This document shows positions 7,652-16,334 of a stretch of 22,904 nucleotides of DNA, in pieces (within the stretch, counting starts at the first letter, position 1; every line of letters begins with the position of its first letter). A program made the position numbers and the translations under genes. The stretch is from Deltaproteobacteria bacterium (GTDB taxonomy: Bacteria > DRYD01), in NCBI GenBank assembly GCA_028276365.1, contig JAPYWL010000014.1, positions 1 through 22,904 on the forward strand. The letters run 5' to 3'. The notes under the pieces are model-generated. The model ran no database searches, was not told where the DNA came from, and saw nothing but the letters and a program-made list of their open reading frames with translations.

Positions 7652-8671
7652 TTAATAAATTAGTTTAATTTTATTTCTCATATCATTGTCTATCTCACTT
7701 ATTTGTTGATTAATTTTATTTATATCCTCTTCATAAGGAACAGTAAATGTCCCGCATTCAGCACAAACATTCAATTTTTGAAGCAAAAATTGCTCTCTTA
7801 TCCTTTTCATTTTCTCTGAGTAAAATACCTCTTTAATTGATTGGTAATTTAAATCTCCTAATTCTAAGCCAGCAGAAAAATCAGCACAACACAAAGCAAC
7901 TTTACCATCATAAGCAACTGTTAAAACATTAAATGGATAATAACAATAAAAATTTCTATCAATCTTTTTTAATTCAAAATATTCTTTTTCATCGAGCTGC
8001 ATAGCTTTAAAAACTCCATCCGAAAATTTTAGTGGCGGATAAACGAAATGAATATGTATTTTATCAACATAAGGTCCCCAAAGTTCAACAAATTCTTTTA
8101 ATTGTGTTCTTTTTGTTATTAATAAATTAATCTGAGTATGTGGCTTTTTCGGTAATTTTGATATAAATTCAGAAAAATTCTTAACATTTTCATAAATTAC
8201 TTCAAATTTTAAAGGATATCTATATTTTTCGTAAGATTCTTTATCTCAACCCTCTATAGAGAACTGAATTAAATCTATTTTAGACAAAGTTTCAAAATGT
8301 TTATTCAGTAAAGAGGCATTAGTAGATAAATGTATAATAAAGCCCATACTTTTTATTAAATCTACAATCTTATCAAATTCTGGATGTAAAGTAGGCTCAG
8401 CTGTAGAATAAAGTCTAACAGTATTTACCTTATTTTCCTTAGCATCATATATAATTTTTTTTAAAAGTGATAATTCCATAAATCCTTTCTTACGCTCATT
8501 AGGCATGAAATTTCTTGAACAAAAAGGGCATTTAGCGTTACAAGCTGCAGATATATCAATAATAATTTCCTTTAAATTAATTAATTTCTCCATTTTTTTA
8601 GTAAAGGGAAAAATTTTCCTTAAACTCCTTATACCCAAGATATTTTTGATATATTCTTTTAATTTCTTCAT
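7652..8671 (-). pseudogene. Radical SAM/SPASM enzyme gene interrupted by an in-frame TGA
   Basis: The full frame would encode 339 residues. CNAKCPFC (Cys44, Cys48, Cys51) is the radical SAM CxxxCxxC cluster motif. The C-terminal part, with VALCCADFSAGLELGDL and VCAECGTF, looks like a SPASM domain for an auxiliary Fe-S cluster. Codon 142 (8246-8248) is TGA. The same frame continues after it with good protein sequence (DKESYEKYRYP), and related radical SAM proteins commonly have Trp at this point (SxxGWDxESYEK), so a single TGG to TGA change explains it. The interruption leaves a 141-residue N-terminal piece and a C-terminal piece from which a Met at 8002 could start. I chose the ATG at 8671 because AAGGGGTGG precedes it; a GTG lies four codons upstream. 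Confidence 0.85.
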
Positions 8672-8712
8672 TATTTTTTCCACCCCTTATTTTTAAGAAT
8701 TACATTACTTAT

Positions 8713-8738
8713 GAATTCTACAAGAAATATTAGAATTC
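8713..8738. repeat. Perfect 8-bp inverted repeat between two operon genes
   Basis: GAATTCTA at 8713-8720 and TAGAATTC at 8731-8738 form a perfect 8-bp stem with a 10-base loop, in the 78-base gap between the CMP-sugar synthetase gene and the radical SAM gene. No T-run follows on the transcribed strand, so it does not look like a standard terminator. It may be a processing or stability hairpin in the long transcript, or a chance palindrome. Confidence 0.45.
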
Positions 8739-8749
8739 CTTTAAGATTA

Positions 8750-9457
8750 TTAAGATTTATCTATTAAAAATTTCTCTTTTAAAATTAATTCTGCAAGTTT
8801 AAAATCTATTTCATCATCAATATCTATAGAACTTAATCTATCCATTATATAAGCATAAATATTTTTTTTTAAGAAAAAGGTATTTTCAGATATAAATTTA
8901 TCAGTTTTACATATATAAATAGCCCCGTTTAATCTATAAAATTTAGGCAAATCCTGACTCCTTTTATCTTTAATGTCATCAGATACAAAATTTTCCATAC
9001 TTAAATCATCAGGTAAAGTATTGCACCATAAAGGAGAATAATCAACTTCACATACTGAAATTATAGCATCCGCATTTAATTTTATAATTCTTTCTATAGC
9101 TTCATCTATATGATACTCTTTTCTTAAAGGAGAAGTAGGTTGTAATAAAACAATAAAATCATATTTTTTATCCTCATTTTCTATAACATGTTTTATTACA
9201 TCTACCATCTTAGCAGTATCAGAAGCTAATTCTAATGGTCTTTTAATAACTTTTATATTATAATTTTTTACAATGTTAATAATTTCATCACTATCAGTAG
9301 ACAATACTATTTCATCAAGATACTTACTTTTTACGGCATTTTCGATTGTCCATAATAACATTGGTTTTCCTGCTAATGGTAAAATATTTTTATTTGGTAA
9401 TCTTTTACTTCCACTCCTTGCAGGAATTATAGCTAAAAAAGTCATTCCTTTATACAT
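8750..9457 (-). CDS. legF: CMP-nonulosonic acid cytidylyltransferase (LegF/PtmB/NeuA-like)
   Basis: Activates the nine-carbon acid with CTP to give the CMP-sugar used by glycosyltransferases. The 235-residue protein has the N-terminal signature AIIPARSGSKRLPNKNI followed by LAGKPMLLWTIENA. VLSTDSDEI, ELASDTAKM and FIVLLQPTSPLR are the substrate- and metal-binding segments typical of acylneuraminate cytidylyltransferases. The start at 9457 is preceded by GAGGGG about eight bases upstream, better placed than for the Met at codon 5. It begins two bases after the stop of the PtmE-like gene. Whether the substrate is legionaminic, pseudaminic or neuraminic acid cannot be read from sequence; the gene context favours legionaminic-type. 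Confidence 0.92.
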   Translation of the reverse strand: MYKGMTFLAIIPARSGSKRLPNKNILPLAGKPMLLWTIENAVKSKYLDEIVLSTDSDEIINIVKNYNIKVIKRPLELASDTAKMVDVIKHVIENEDKKYDFIVLLQPTSPLRKEYHIDEAIERIIKLNADAIISVCEVDYSPLWCNTLPDDLSMENFVSDDIKDKRSQDLPKFYRLNGAIYICKTDKFISENTFFLKKNIYAYIMDRLSSIDIDDEIDFKLAELILKEKFLIDKS

Positions 9458-9459
9458 AA

Positions 9460-10539
9460 TTATATCCCCTCAAGAATTTTTAATGTTTTTTTATATTCTT
9501 CCCATTGTCCAGTATCAAAATAATCACTTTCATTAATAGGATATGCTAGTACTTTATAATTATTTTTTATAAGCATATTAATCAAATCTGGCATATCTAA
9601 ATATTCCTTTTCAGGAACCAATTTAAGTATCTCCTTATTTATTAAATATACCCCTGTATTTACTTGGAAAACTATTTCCGGCTTTTCATTAATTTTCTTA
9701 ACTAAATTATTCTTACCTGTTTCTACTACTCCATATGGTACTTTATAATGTTTAATAGAAGTAACGGTTGTGAAATCTGCCTTTAGATCTTTATGAGTTT
9801 GTAATACTTCTAAATAATTAATTTTCGTTAAAACATCGCAATTAGATAAGAAAAAACAATCGCTATTGACATCTTTTAATAAATACAAGGATCCTGCAGT
9901 TCCATAAAAATCCTCCTCATATATAAAATTTAATAAGTAATCCTTATTTATACTATTAAAATATGCTTCTACTAATTTAGCTTTGTAATTAAGGATCAAA
10001 ATAAAAATATAAAATCCAAATCTCTTAAAACTATCAATAATATGTTCTATAATTGTTTTGTCTTTAAGTGGTAATAATGGTTTAGGTAAAACTTTTGTAA
10101 AAGGATCTAATCTAGTTCCTTTACCACCAGCCATAATTACCACAGGCAATTCAATCTTTTGAGGAACATAATCATTTAATAAATAACTATCAAAATTTTC
10201 CTCAAATAAATCAGTCCAAACAATAAAATCTATAACCTTTTTTTGCTCATTAACAATTGGTAAAACCTCTATTTTATTTTCTAACATTATTTTTTTCGCT
10301 TTTTCCTTTGTTTCATATGAATATATAAACTTTGGATTTTTATTATATACATTTTCAATTGTTCCTTCTATTTTTCCAGTGCTTAAGATATATCTTCTTA
10401 TATCTCCATCCGTAATTGTTCCCAAAAGCTGACCATTTTCATCAACAACTATTAAAAGTTTTTCTCCAATTTCGTTAAATTTTTTTAGCGCCTCTTTAAT
10501 ATTAATATTGGGATAAGTAAGAATATCTTTATATCGCAT
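9460..10539 (-). CDS. CBS-domain sugar-phosphate nucleotidyltransferase (PtmE-like)
   Basis: A 359-residue protein. Residues about 1-115 are two CBS modules (GTITDGDIRRYIL; VLPIVNEQKKVIDFIV), and from about 130 onward lies a nucleotidyltransferase domain with MAGGKGTRLDPFTKVLPKPL. The same architecture is found in Campylobacter PtmE, which makes GDP-glucosamine for the GDP-based legionaminic acid route, so this is the likely first dedicated step here. The CBS pair may bind a nucleotide and regulate activity. The ATG at 10539 is preceded by AAGAGG, which overlaps the final codons of the aminotransferase-like gene, so the two were probably translationally coupled. The guanine specificity is inferred from the family. 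Confidence 0.85.
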   Translation of the reverse strand: MRYKDILTYPNINIKEALKKFNEIGEKLLIVVDENGQLLGTITDGDIRRYILSTGKIEGTIENVYNKNPKFIYSYETKEKAKKIMLENKIEVLPIVNEQKKVIDFIVWTDLFEENFDSYLLNDYVPQKIELPVVIMAGGKGTRLDPFTKVLPKPLLPLKDKTIIEHIIDSFKRFGFYIFILILNYKAKLVEAYFNSINKDYLLNFIYEEDFYGTAGSLYLLKDVNSDCFFLSNCDVLTKINYLEVLQTHKDLKADFTTVTSIKHYKVPYGVVETGKNNLVKKINEKPEIVFQVNTGVYLINKEILKLVPEKEYLDMPDLINMLIKNNYKVLAYPINESDYFDTGQWEEYKKTLKILEGI

Positions 10540-10543
10540 TTTA

Positions 10544-11490
10544 TTAACCTCTTAAAGCACTTTTCAATTTAGAAAATAAATAATTAAAATCTTCATCATT
10601 ATAATTTTCAAAAAGTGGAATAGATAATAATTTGTCATATAATAAGCTATTACTTACCTTGTCAGACCAATGAATCGGAAGATATATATTATAATTTATT
10701 AAATCTTTTCTAATTTTATCTCTTTTGTCATGCTTAATTACAAAGTAAGAAAAACAAGCCGGATTTTTATTAACACATAAATCGCCAAATTCATTATAGA
10801 GCTTAAAAAATCTTTCTTTTCTTATAGACTGTATAAAATCCCAATCCATTTTAGAAAGCAAGTAAATTGATTGATCAGAGATATAATATATATCTTTTTG
10901 GTTATCTATTATATCCTCTGCTTCCTTAAAAATTGAAAGATAATTTTCCTCTGTACCTTTTTTACTATAAATGTAATCATACTTTAATTTTTTTGCTATA
11001 TATTTTTTTGGTGAGAATAAATTATCCTTTTCTAAACTGAATTTTAAGTTTAAGTTCGTCTTAATCAAACTTCCATCAGCTAAATGTGAAATCTTTCTAT
11101 AACTATTAAATCCAAACCATCTTGGAAAGTTATATCTATTCTCAAAATCGTAAAAAAATACATTATCTTCTATAAGTATCTTACTTTTTAGTAAATCAAC
11201 ATCTAAATTTTGATAAACTCCAAAATAATTTATTATATAAATAATATCAAAGTCTTTATGCCAAACACTATCCATATTAATACTAAGATCCTCTTTTATT
11301 TCATAAAATTCAAAATTGCAATTTTCTTGCTTAAAAATATTAAGTATTTCTTTACAAAGAAATTAGGGATTAAATATTTTAAATTTTTATGGTTTCTTAT
11401 AAATACTCTTAATGAACTTCTACCAGAATCTGTATAATAGATTGAATCTTCGGGTAATTTAAATTCTATTTCTCCACCGATAGGTCTCAT
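10544..11490 (-). pseudogene. DegT/DnrJ-like aminotransferase-fold gene with a frameshift
   Basis: The first 64-codon frame begins MRPIGGEIEFKLPEDSIYYT and continues with DSGRSSLRVFIRN. It shifts phase close to 11356-11358. Restoring one A/T pair in that short run rejoins it to the 10544-11275 frame, through LIPNFFCKEILNIFKQEN and INMDSVW, to give about 315 residues. FGFNSYRKISHLADGSLI resembles the PLP-lysine region of DegT-type aminotransferases, and PIHWSDKVSN with DKLLSIPLFENYNDEDF is like their C-terminus. It is shorter than canonical LegC (about 380 residues). The shift could be a true mutation or a sequencing error; as written, the protein is truncated. It may have supplied the amino group of the sugar precursor. 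Confidence 0.78.
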
Positions 11491-11597
11491 CTCTTAATCC
11501 CCAAATTTAAAATTTTTGATTATCAACAATAAGTAATTTTAACTTTTAGTATATTTATTTTTTAGATTTTTTTTAAATCAATTTAAGCTTTCTTTAT

Positions 11598-12266
11598 TTA
11601 TAAAATCTCCTTAAGTAGCATAAAACTTTCTGCATATTTAGTATTACACATTGAACCTCTGTAAGTAGCAAGTGCTTTTATATTATCTAAATTTCTAGGA
11701 AAAGGATGAATACCTAACTCTTTTTCATAAATTTTAACAATTTCTATTTTTTTATCCATATAATCCGTTATGTCTATAAAGACATTAGGGATAAACCAAG
11801 AAGATTGTATTGGAACTGCAAAATCTGTTTCTGAAATTGTTTCCATCATCAACACCCTCTTTATGAATGGATACCTAAACGATTTTGATGCAGACCAACA
11901 AGCCTTAAACACTACTTGGTGATCCGTATGAACATCATCCTTAAACGGTATATATAATATGGAAGGTTTTATTATTTTAATTACATTTGATATTTTTTCA
12001 ACTAAATCTTTTTGTGGATATGTATCTATTCTCATTGTAGGTAAATTTAAATCTATAACATCGTCAAATTCATAGGCTTTTGCTACCTTATTTAAAATAG
12101 TGTTTCTATAAAAGATATCATCTTTTGTAAAGCCTTGTTCTTCGTGAATTCCGGTTATATTAAGCCAAAATATTTTATCACCTAAACTTTTATGTTTTAA
12201 TAGAGTTCCACCTGCTCCTAGGGTTTCATCATCAGGATGTACTGAAATAACTAATACTTTTCTCAT
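11598..12266 (-). CDS. PIG-L family N-deacetylase
   Basis: Zinc-dependent deacetylase of 222 residues that removes N-acetyl from amino sugars. The N-terminal SVHPDDETLGAGGTL carries the His-Pro-Asp-Asp metal motif, and DDVHTDHQVVF supplies the later His ligand region. It starts inside the stop of the formyltransferase gene (ATGA overlap) with AGGAGAG nine bases upstream, so the two are almost certainly co-translated. The pair suggests an acyl swap: this enzyme uncovers an amine and the formyltransferase (or the amidotransferase trio) then re-modifies it. The actual substrate, free nonulosonate, sugar nucleotide or glycan, is unknown. A gap of about 107 bases to the next gene shows no clear feature. 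Confidence 0.88.
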   Translation of the reverse strand: MRKVLVISVHPDDETLGAGGTLLKHKSLGDKIFWLNITGIHEEQGFTKDDIFYRNTILNKVAKAYEFDDVIDLNLPTMRIDTYPQKDLVEKISNVIKIIKPSILYIPFKDDVHTDHQVVFKACWSASKSFRYPFIKRVLMMETISETDFAVPIQSSWFIPNVFIDITDYMDKKIEIVKIYEKELGIHPFPRNLDNIKALATYRGSMCNTKYAESFMLLKEIL

Positions 12267-13156
12267 AATAGATACTCTCCTACCTTGGGTAATAAATCAA
12301 ATTCATGTTCAATTATTTTAATACAATTATCGTAAGCTTTAACAATGATATTTTTACTTACTGGATCAACAAAAAGTATTTTACCTGGCTCAATGTTTTT
12401 TAAATTATTACATTCTATTTCCTTAACCTTCCATATTTTAATTTTATTTCCTTTGTAAATTAAATGTGCTCCAATATAAGGTTTTGTTAATCCTCTAACT
12501 AAATTATAAATAGCTCTACTACTCATTCTAAAATCAATTTTCCCATCTTCCTCCGTTCTCTTTCTCCAATAATTAGCCCTAGAATGATCTTGAGGAATCC
12601 TCATATAATTAAAATTCTCTAGATTTGGTAAAAAATCATTAATTTGTTTTTTAGCTGTCTCTATAATCTTATTATATAAAGACATCGCATCATCTTCATA
12701 AGTTATAATTACCTTTTCTTGACTTAAAATATCTCCTGAATCTACTCCCTCATCCATGAAAAAAAAAGTAGATGCTGTTTCCTCAAGTCCAAGAACTAAA
12801 GCCCAAATGATAGGATGCCTACCTCTATTTTGTGGAAGTTTAGCAGGATGATAACCAATCACCCCATGCCTTGGTAAATCTAATATTTCCTTCTTAAGTA
12901 TTCTAGACCAACCAAAGCAAAATATATAATCCAAATCTAATTTCTTTAATTTTTTCACTACTTCACATGCATTTATATCTATTACTTTCATTATTTCTAT
13001 ATCATTTAATATACATAAAGGTTCTAGATCAACATAATCCGAATTAATCCCTTTATTACTTTGAGTAATAACTAAAGATGGTTTATAGTTTTTTTCAATT
13101 AAATATTTTAATATCTCAAAAGAAAATTTTACATTACCAATATATGCAAATTTCAT
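12263..13156 (-). CDS. Sugar N-formyltransferase (methionyl-tRNA formyltransferase fold)
   Basis: Likely transfers formyl from N10-formyltetrahydrofolate to an amino sugar. About 297 residues from the ATG at 13156; an upstream TTG at 13171 would overlap neuC and is less likely. GYHPAKLPQNRGRHPIIWAL matches the HGSLLPxxRG active-site loop, with the catalytic His kept, and FFMDEGVDSGDILSQ contains the catalytic Asp. The canonical Asn two residues before the His is Gly here. A C-terminal OB-like domain follows (KIKIWKVKEIE, GKILFVDP). This variant is distinct from housekeeping Fmt, and its place between NeuC and PIG-L points to formylation of the nonulosonate precursor. Folate supply comes from general metabolism; folE nearby is probably coincidental. 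Confidence 0.85.
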   Translation of the reverse strand: MKFAYIGNVKFSFEILKYLIEKNYKPSLVITQSNKGINSDYVDLEPLCILNDIEIMKVIDINACEVVKKLKKLDLDYIFCFGWSRILKKEILDLPRHGVIGYHPAKLPQNRGRHPIIWALVLGLEETASTFFFMDEGVDSGDILSQEKVIITYEDDAMSLYNKIIETAKKQINDFLPNLENFNYMRIPQDHSRANYWRKRTEEDGKIDFRMSSRAIYNLVRGLTKPYIGAHLIYKGNKIKIWKVKEIECNNLKNIEPGKILFVDPVSKNIIVKAYDNCIKIIEHEFDLLPKVGEYLL

Positions 13157-13160
13157 AATA

Positions 13161-14327
13161 TTAGATATCAATATTTATATTATAAAAAGATTTTTCTATA
13201 GAATCTATATTATATTTTTTTAGGATATCCTTTATTTTTAGAGCACTATTGCCATCTCCATATGGATTGATTACATCTTTTATACTATTTCGAAAATCCT
13301 TATCATAAATTAATTCTAAGGCCTTTCTTATTTCATCTTCTCTTGGATTACAATCAATTACACTTTTTGCCTTTATCCTTCCCTTTTGTCTATCTCCTAT
13401 ATTTATTGTAGGAACTTTAAAAGATGGAGCTTCTACTATTCCACTAGAAGAATTACCAACAACTGCATCTACATATTTCATAAGAGATAAATAATTTAAT
13501 TGTCCTAATGAATTAAATGCTAATGCTTTATCGCTATTTTCTTTAACAAACTCTTCTATTAGCTTAATTATTCTCCTTCCTTCTGTATCTGCATTTGGTT
13601 TCGTAAATATAAGCAATGTATCATTAAGTTCTTTTAAAACATTTAATAATACCATAAATTCCTTTTCCGATTCATTTTCCCTTAATGTTACTGGATGATA
13701 AGTTATTAATAAATTTTTATTTTTAAACTTAATACCAAGTTTTTTTTCTATTTCATTTTTACTTAAAAGCCTAAGTTTTTTTATATTATCAATCCCCAGT
13801 GCTCCTACATTAAACACTCTTTTAGGATCCTCTCCCAATTGTATAACTTTTTTCCTGTATTCTTCAGTAGAAGTGAAATGTAAATAAGATAACTTTGTTA
13901 TAGCATGTCTTATTCCTTCATCTATTAATCCTTCTGTAGCTTCCCCACCATATAGATGCGCTATTGGTATCCTATTTATAAAACTTGATATAGCAAAAGC
14001 AAGTGCTTCAAATCTATCCCCAAGTACAACTGTAATATCAGGTTTTAATCTATTCAAAGCATCTGTATATCCTATCATTCCTAATCCCATTGATTTTACT
14101 ATTCCTGATGGAGTATCCGAACTTAGCAGCATCTCAATTTTCTCATTTATAATAAATCCATCATTTTCTATCTCTTTATATGTTAATCCAAATTCAGGAC
14201 TTAAGTGCATGCAAGAAGCTACAATCTGCAATTCCAAATCAGAATCATTCTTTATTTCATCCATTAGAGGCTTTAAAAGACCATATTCTGCTCTAGTTCC
14301 TGTAAAAACACAAATTCTTTTCTTCAT
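13161..14327 (-). CDS. neuC: Hydrolysing sugar-nucleotide 2-epimerase (NeuC/LegG-like)
   Basis: Splits a UDP- or GDP-linked HexNAc derivative and inverts C2, releasing the ManNAc-type six-carbon sugar for NeuB. The 388-residue length fits the family. VFTGTRAEYGLLKPLM at the start, LGDRFEALA, AHLYGGEATEGLIDEGIRHA and GNSSSGIVEAP are the conserved blocks of the UDP-GlcNAc 2-epimerase GT-B fold. Its ATG overlaps the TGA of neuB (ATGA). With a LegB-type dehydratase and a PtmE-like enzyme in the same array, the substrate is probably a 2,4-diamino-2,4,6-trideoxy sugar nucleotide rather than UDP-GlcNAc, which is inference. Confidence 0.93.
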   Translation of the reverse strand: MKKRICVFTGTRAEYGLLKPLMDEIKNDSDLELQIVASCMHLSPEFGLTYKEIENDGFIINEKIEMLLSSDTPSGIVKSMGLGMIGYTDALNRLKPDITVVLGDRFEALAFAISSFINRIPIAHLYGGEATEGLIDEGIRHAITKLSYLHFTSTEEYRKKVIQLGEDPKRVFNVGALGIDNIKKLRLLSKNEIEKKLGIKFKNKNLLITYHPVTLRENESEKEFMVLLNVLKELNDTLLIFTKPNADTEGRRIIKLIEEFVKENSDKALAFNSLGQLNYLSLMKYVDAVVGNSSSGIVEAPSFKVPTINIGDRQKGRIKAKSVIDCNPREDEIRKALELIYDKDFRNSIKDVINPYGDGNSALKIKDILKKYNIDSIEKSFYNINIDI

Positions 14328-15331
14328 ATTTCTATTATATCATCCTCTTTAAAATCTTTTATAGCATTTTTACCCAAAACTTCATACCATCTCATAGGAG
14401 AGATTCCAGTTCCTGGCCTTTTAACAGTGATATTATCTTCAGTAAAAATTTCCCCTTTTCTTATATTCCTTCTAGCTACTATACTTTTTCTTACGATATC
14501 TCTATTTTTTATTTCAGATTTAGAAGGTTTTTTTATTCCATTTCCCAAAGCTTTTTCAATATTTCTTATTGCATCTATCATTGCTTTAAGCTCGTAAGGC
14601 TCTAAACTTGCTCTATGATCTGGCCCTTCCATATTCTTATCAAGAGTAAAATGTTTCTCTATAATACTTGCTCCCAAAGCAGCTGCTGCTATTGGCACTT
14701 CAATTCCCAAAGTATGATCAGAATACCCTACTTTAACCTTAAAAGCTTCTTTTATAGTAATCATTGCCAAAAGATTAACATCTTCATAAGGAGTAGGGTA
14801 TTCAGTATTAGAATGTAATAAAGTTATATTTTCTCTTTCTGTTCCATTTGAGATTAGAATATCTAATGCATCTTCTATTTCTCCTAAATCTGCCATACCT
14901 GTGGAAAGAATAATTTTTTTTCTTAGTTTACCTATTTTCTCTAAATAAGGTAAATTAGTAATTTCTCCACTTGGAATTTTAAATATTTCAAGCCCTAAAC
15001 TATGTAAAAACTCTATACTTTGGAAATCAAAAGGAGTTGATAAAAACATAATCCCCACTTTATCACAATACTCTTTAAGCTCTACGAAATCTTCAAATGA
15101 TAATTCTAATTTTTTTACCATTTCTAGTTGAGATTTATTTTCTCCTGTATTTAGTTTTTGATATTCAGCTTTAGGGGCATGCTTAGAAATAACTTCTTCT
15201 GTTTTAAAGGTTTGAAATTTAATAGCATCAGCACCACATTCCCTTGCTACTTCAATCATTTTTTTAGCAATTTCAATGTTTCCATTATGATTAACACCTG
15301 CTTCAGCTATTATAAATATTTTACTTTTCAT
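14324..15331 (-). CDS. neuB: N-acyl nonulosonic acid synthase (NeuB/LegI-like)
   Basis: Condenses a six-carbon amino sugar with phosphoenolpyruvate to form the nine-carbon acid. 335 residues: an N-terminal TIM-barrel NeuB domain (IAEAGVNHNGNIEIAKKMI, DAIKFQTFKTEE, PSGEITNLPYLE, GYSDHTLGIEVPIAAAALGA, KHFTLDKNMEGPDHRASLEP) and a C-terminal antifreeze-like SAF domain (RRNIRKGEIFTEDNI, PGTGISP). The ATG is preceded by AGGGTG. It lies one base past the FemAB-like gene stop and overlaps neuC, so the three are one translational unit. Separation between LegI, PseI and sialate NeuB needs a phylogeny; the pathway context supports LegI. Confidence 0.95.
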   Translation of the reverse strand: MKSKIFIIAEAGVNHNGNIEIAKKMIEVARECGADAIKFQTFKTEEVISKHAPKAEYQKLNTGENKSQLEMVKKLELSFEDFVELKEYCDKVGIMFLSTPFDFQSIEFLHSLGLEIFKIPSGEITNLPYLEKIGKLRKKIILSTGMADLGEIEDALDILISNGTERENITLLHSNTEYPTPYEDVNLLAMITIKEAFKVKVGYSDHTLGIEVPIAAAALGASIIEKHFTLDKNMEGPDHRASLEPYELKAMIDAIRNIEKALGNGIKKPSKSEIKNRDIVRKSIVARRNIRKGEIFTEDNITVKRPGTGISPMRWYEVLGKNAIKDFKEDDIIEI

Positions 15332-15332
15332 A

Positions 15333-16334
15333 CTACACCCTATATTTTAAAAATTTTTGCTCATTTGATTTAGATATATTACAAAATTCCTTATATTTAT
15401 CATACATAAATATTATCCCACCTACATAAAAAGGCAAAATTAGCTTAGAAAATTTTCTTTTGAATAAAAAAAGACTATCATTAGGATCCTTTGTTCTACC
15501 ACCACCTAGTACTAAATATTTTTTTTTCATAGATAAGTAGTAATTAACTGCTTCATTTAATAATAAATAATTTCCTTTTAAATTATACTTTAATGGATCA
15601 TTTGCAGAAAGATGGTAATAAACAATATCACTGCCCTCTAAAAAATATGCCATCGAAATAACTTCATTATCCTTATAAGCTACAAACAACTTACTAAAAG
15701 ATAAAGCATTTAATCCTTTAAAATAATTCTCATCAAAGTAATAAAAATTACTAGCATTATTTCTATCCATTGTTTGATAATATAGATAAATAAATTTCTC
15801 AAGTATTTTATTTTTTTTTTCTTCTGTTTCCATTATTTCTATTCTATATGTAAAATCCCTTTCCATTTTTCTTAGAATATTTCTAGTAGTTGAATTATAA
15901 TTTTTAAAAATCTCCTCTTTAGATAGAGTTAAATCAATAACTACAATATCTCTATTATATTCAAAAAAATCGAGATAATCTGATAAATAAACTAAATAAG
16001 AATCAAAGGGATTAAATCTTATAAATCCTGCTACTATAAAATTCTCTACACAATATTTCTTATATGAATTCATTGCTTTATTCAAAAAAATCTTATCTTG
16101 TGTATTTGTATAAATACCTCCATATCCATATACGCTTTCTATATCAAAATATGGTTTATCTATTATTACATTACCAATTGAACTAATTTTCTTTTTTATA
16201 GCAACATTATAAAAAATTTTATCATCTTCAGAATATAAAAACTCAAAAATATCATCATCTTTAGTAAGATATAGCGAAATATAATCTTTATTATAATATG
16301 GATCATTAAAAAGATCAAATTTTAATATTATCAT
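15333..16334 (-). CDS. FemAB/GNAT-like acyltransferase
   Basis: A protein of about 333 residues resembling FemAB/FemX-type double-GNAT proteins found in surface-sugar loci. Residues from about 135 on have FKNYNSTTRNILRKM, then a GNAT-like segment (LFVAYKDNEVISMAYFLEG), YYHLSANDPLKYNLKGNYLL and LGGGRTKDPNDSLFLFKRKF, all typical of this group. It probably transfers an acyl or aminoacyl group to an amino sugar, perhaps filling the LegH acetyltransferase role, which I do not otherwise find; this is inference. The frame is open to a start at 16358, but the ATG at 16334 overlaps the methyltransferase TGA (ATGA), the arrangement used elsewhere in this array, so I prefer it. Confidence 0.68.
   Translation of the reverse strand: MIILKFDLFNDPYYNKDYISLYLTKDDDIFEFLYSEDDKIFYNVAIKKKISSIGNVIIDKPYFDIESVYGYGGIYTNTQDKIFLNKAMNSYKKYCVENFIVAGFIRFNPFDSYLVYLSDYLDFFEYNRDIVVIDLTLSKEEIFKNYNSTTRNILRKMERDFTYRIEIMETEEKKNKILEKFIYLYYQTMDRNNASNFYYFDENYFKGLNALSFSKLFVAYKDNEVISMAYFLEGSDIVYYHLSANDPLKYNLKGNYLLLNEAVNYYLSMKKKYLVLGGGRTKDPNDSLFLFKRKFSKLILPFYVGGIIFMYDKYKEFCNISKSNEQKFLKYRV

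Noticed and set aside
7638-7660. TAAATTTAA tandem repeat of about 2.5 units near the radical SAM stop
   Set aside because: Too short and too low in complexity in this AT-rich sequence to call a functional repeat.
8246-8248. Genetic code 4 (UGA as Trp) for the organism
   Set aside because: Trp codons I checked in many genes are TGG, and TGA ends several genes at lengths normal for their families (neuB, formyltransferase, methyltransferase, SGNH hydrolase). One in-frame TGA is better explained by mutation or error.
8190-8250. Selenocysteine at the radical SAM TGA
   Set aside because: The sequence just after the TGA shows no convincing SECIS-like hairpin, and the position is normally Trp in relatives, not Cys.
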